Part shown: positions 63,608 to 64,000 of the stretch, in pieces
Numbering within the stretch: position 1 is the first letter of the stretch
How the letters are laid out: the number at the start of each line of letters is the position of its first letter
NCBI RefSeq assembly: GCF_026191635.1
Contig: NZ_JAKRRW010000002.1
Span: 310,001-374,000 of the forward strand
Origin: Photobacterium obscurum
GTDB taxonomy: Bacteria; Pseudomonadota; Gammaproteobacteria; Enterobacterales; Vibrionaceae
DNA: 64,000 bases
Reading direction: 5' to 3'
Made by a program: the position numbers and the translations under genes
The notes under the pieces: generated by a model
Databases searched by the model: none
Told to the model about the DNA's origin: nothing
Seen by the model: only the letters and a program-made list of their open reading frames with translations

Positions 63608-64000
63608 TTGACTCAGTCGAATACCTCTCAGTCAGACGTTTTGAACAATGAAAAAACGTTAAAAGCCGCGATTAAAGATTGCATGATCCGCGATCGTTTT
63701 CGTTTGCACAAACGAGTGCAAGGTGCGGCAAGAATCAAGAATGACACAGCAAAGCATGCTGTTTTTGATGAAATTGCATTGGATATAGCTAAATCAATGC
63801 AAACTGTTGAGATGCGCTCAACACAACGACCAACTATTACTTATCCTGAGCAACTGCCGGTCAGTCAGAAAAAAGATGACATTGCCGAGGCTATCAAGAA
63901 TAACCAGGTTGTGATTGTTGCGGGTGAAACTGGCTCGGGTAAAACCACCCAGCTGCCAAAAATCTGTATGGAACTGGGGTTGGGTACCAAAGGCATGATT
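63608..64000 (+). CDS. hrpA: ATP-dependent RNA helicase HrpA, N-terminal part
   Basis: The first 131 codons of a DEAH-box RNA helicase cut by the window end. CMIRDRFRLHKRVQGAARI and YPEQLPVSQKKDDIAEAI align with E. coli HrpA, and motif I VAGETGSGKTTQLPKICMEL is complete. The start is TTG at 63608 with AGGA seven bases upstream; the first ATG would remove conserved sequence. HrpA acts in RNA processing and rescue of stalled ribosomes. Confidence 0.93.
   Translation, partial: MTQSNTSQSDVLNNEKTLKAAIKDCMIRDRFRLHKRVQGAARIKNDTAKHAVFDEIALDIAKSMQTVEMRSTQRPTITYPEQLPVSQKKDDIAEAIKNNQVVIVAGETGSGKTTQLPKICMELGLGTKGMI

Overview
The window is chromosomal DNA of a marine gammaproteobacterium, most likely Vibrionaceae and plausibly Photobacterium-like. 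The evidence is the mix of enteric-type housekeeping genes (kbl-tdh, maeA, nagK, anmK, malZ, ybiT, yaiI, sanA, hrpA) with families typical of Vibrio and Shewanella relatives (DUF3334, DUF3802, a VC2662-like protein, LruC-domain protein, CheC-fused response regulator). No rRNA, tRNA, CRISPR array, prophage or transposase gene was seen. The assignment is inference from gene content and remembered families; no search was run.

Layout. 1-4.2 kb: the end of a CHASE4 diguanylate cyclase, a CPA2 antiporter, and a long-form GAPDH. 4.9-7.7 kb: an exported tandem rhodanese followed closely by a BarA-like hybrid histidine kinase. 7.8-11.5 kb: anmK, malZ and a small secreted DUF4174 protein. 11.7-15.2 kb: a LysR regulator divergent from kbl-tdh (threonine catabolism). 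15.3-19.2 kb: a surface-glycan islet (GT4, GT2, Wzx-like flippase). 19.4-21.7 kb: ybiT and yaiI. 22.3-29.6 kb: a signalling block with an MCP, a secreted ParB-like protein, a DUF3334 protein that carries a full CheC/CheX phosphatase signature, a glutaredoxin-like protein, a REC-CheC fusion translationally coupled to a PAS-GGDEF protein, and DUF3802. 29.8-34.9 kb: a DTW-domain tRNA modification enzyme, nagK, a MITE-like repeat, a RhlE-like helicase and a third diguanylate cyclase. 35-43.6 kb: a FabH-type ketosynthase, a Gfo/Idh/MocA oxidoreductase, a DASS carboxylate transporter, a 40-residue basic protein, sanA, maeA and a stand-alone menB.

43.8-51.8 kb is one gene for a giant lipoprotein of about 2661 residues: a thrombospondin-type-3-like calcium-binding array, three near-identical modules repeating at exactly 1206 bp, a fourth divergent module and a unique C-terminal domain. 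52.3-56.6 kb: a beta-CASP nuclease, a small helical protein and an HrpB-like helicase, all in one direction. 56.8-59.4 kb: a lipoprotein and a LruC/GEVED secreted protein. 59.8-63.4 kb: a TerB-like protein, an AraC regulator divergent from a MATE exporter, and a VC2662-like secreted protein. The window ends in the first 131 codons of hrpA.

Themes: cyclic-di-GMP synthesis (three GGEEF proteins, no EAL or HD-GYP partner here), chemotaxis-type phosphorelay control, surface and secreted proteins, and RNA metabolism. The best candidates for undescribed biology are the modular giant lipoprotein, the CheX-like DUF3334 and REC-CheC/DGC cluster, the rhodanese-kinase pair, and the 9-bp tandem repeat before the chemoreceptor gene.
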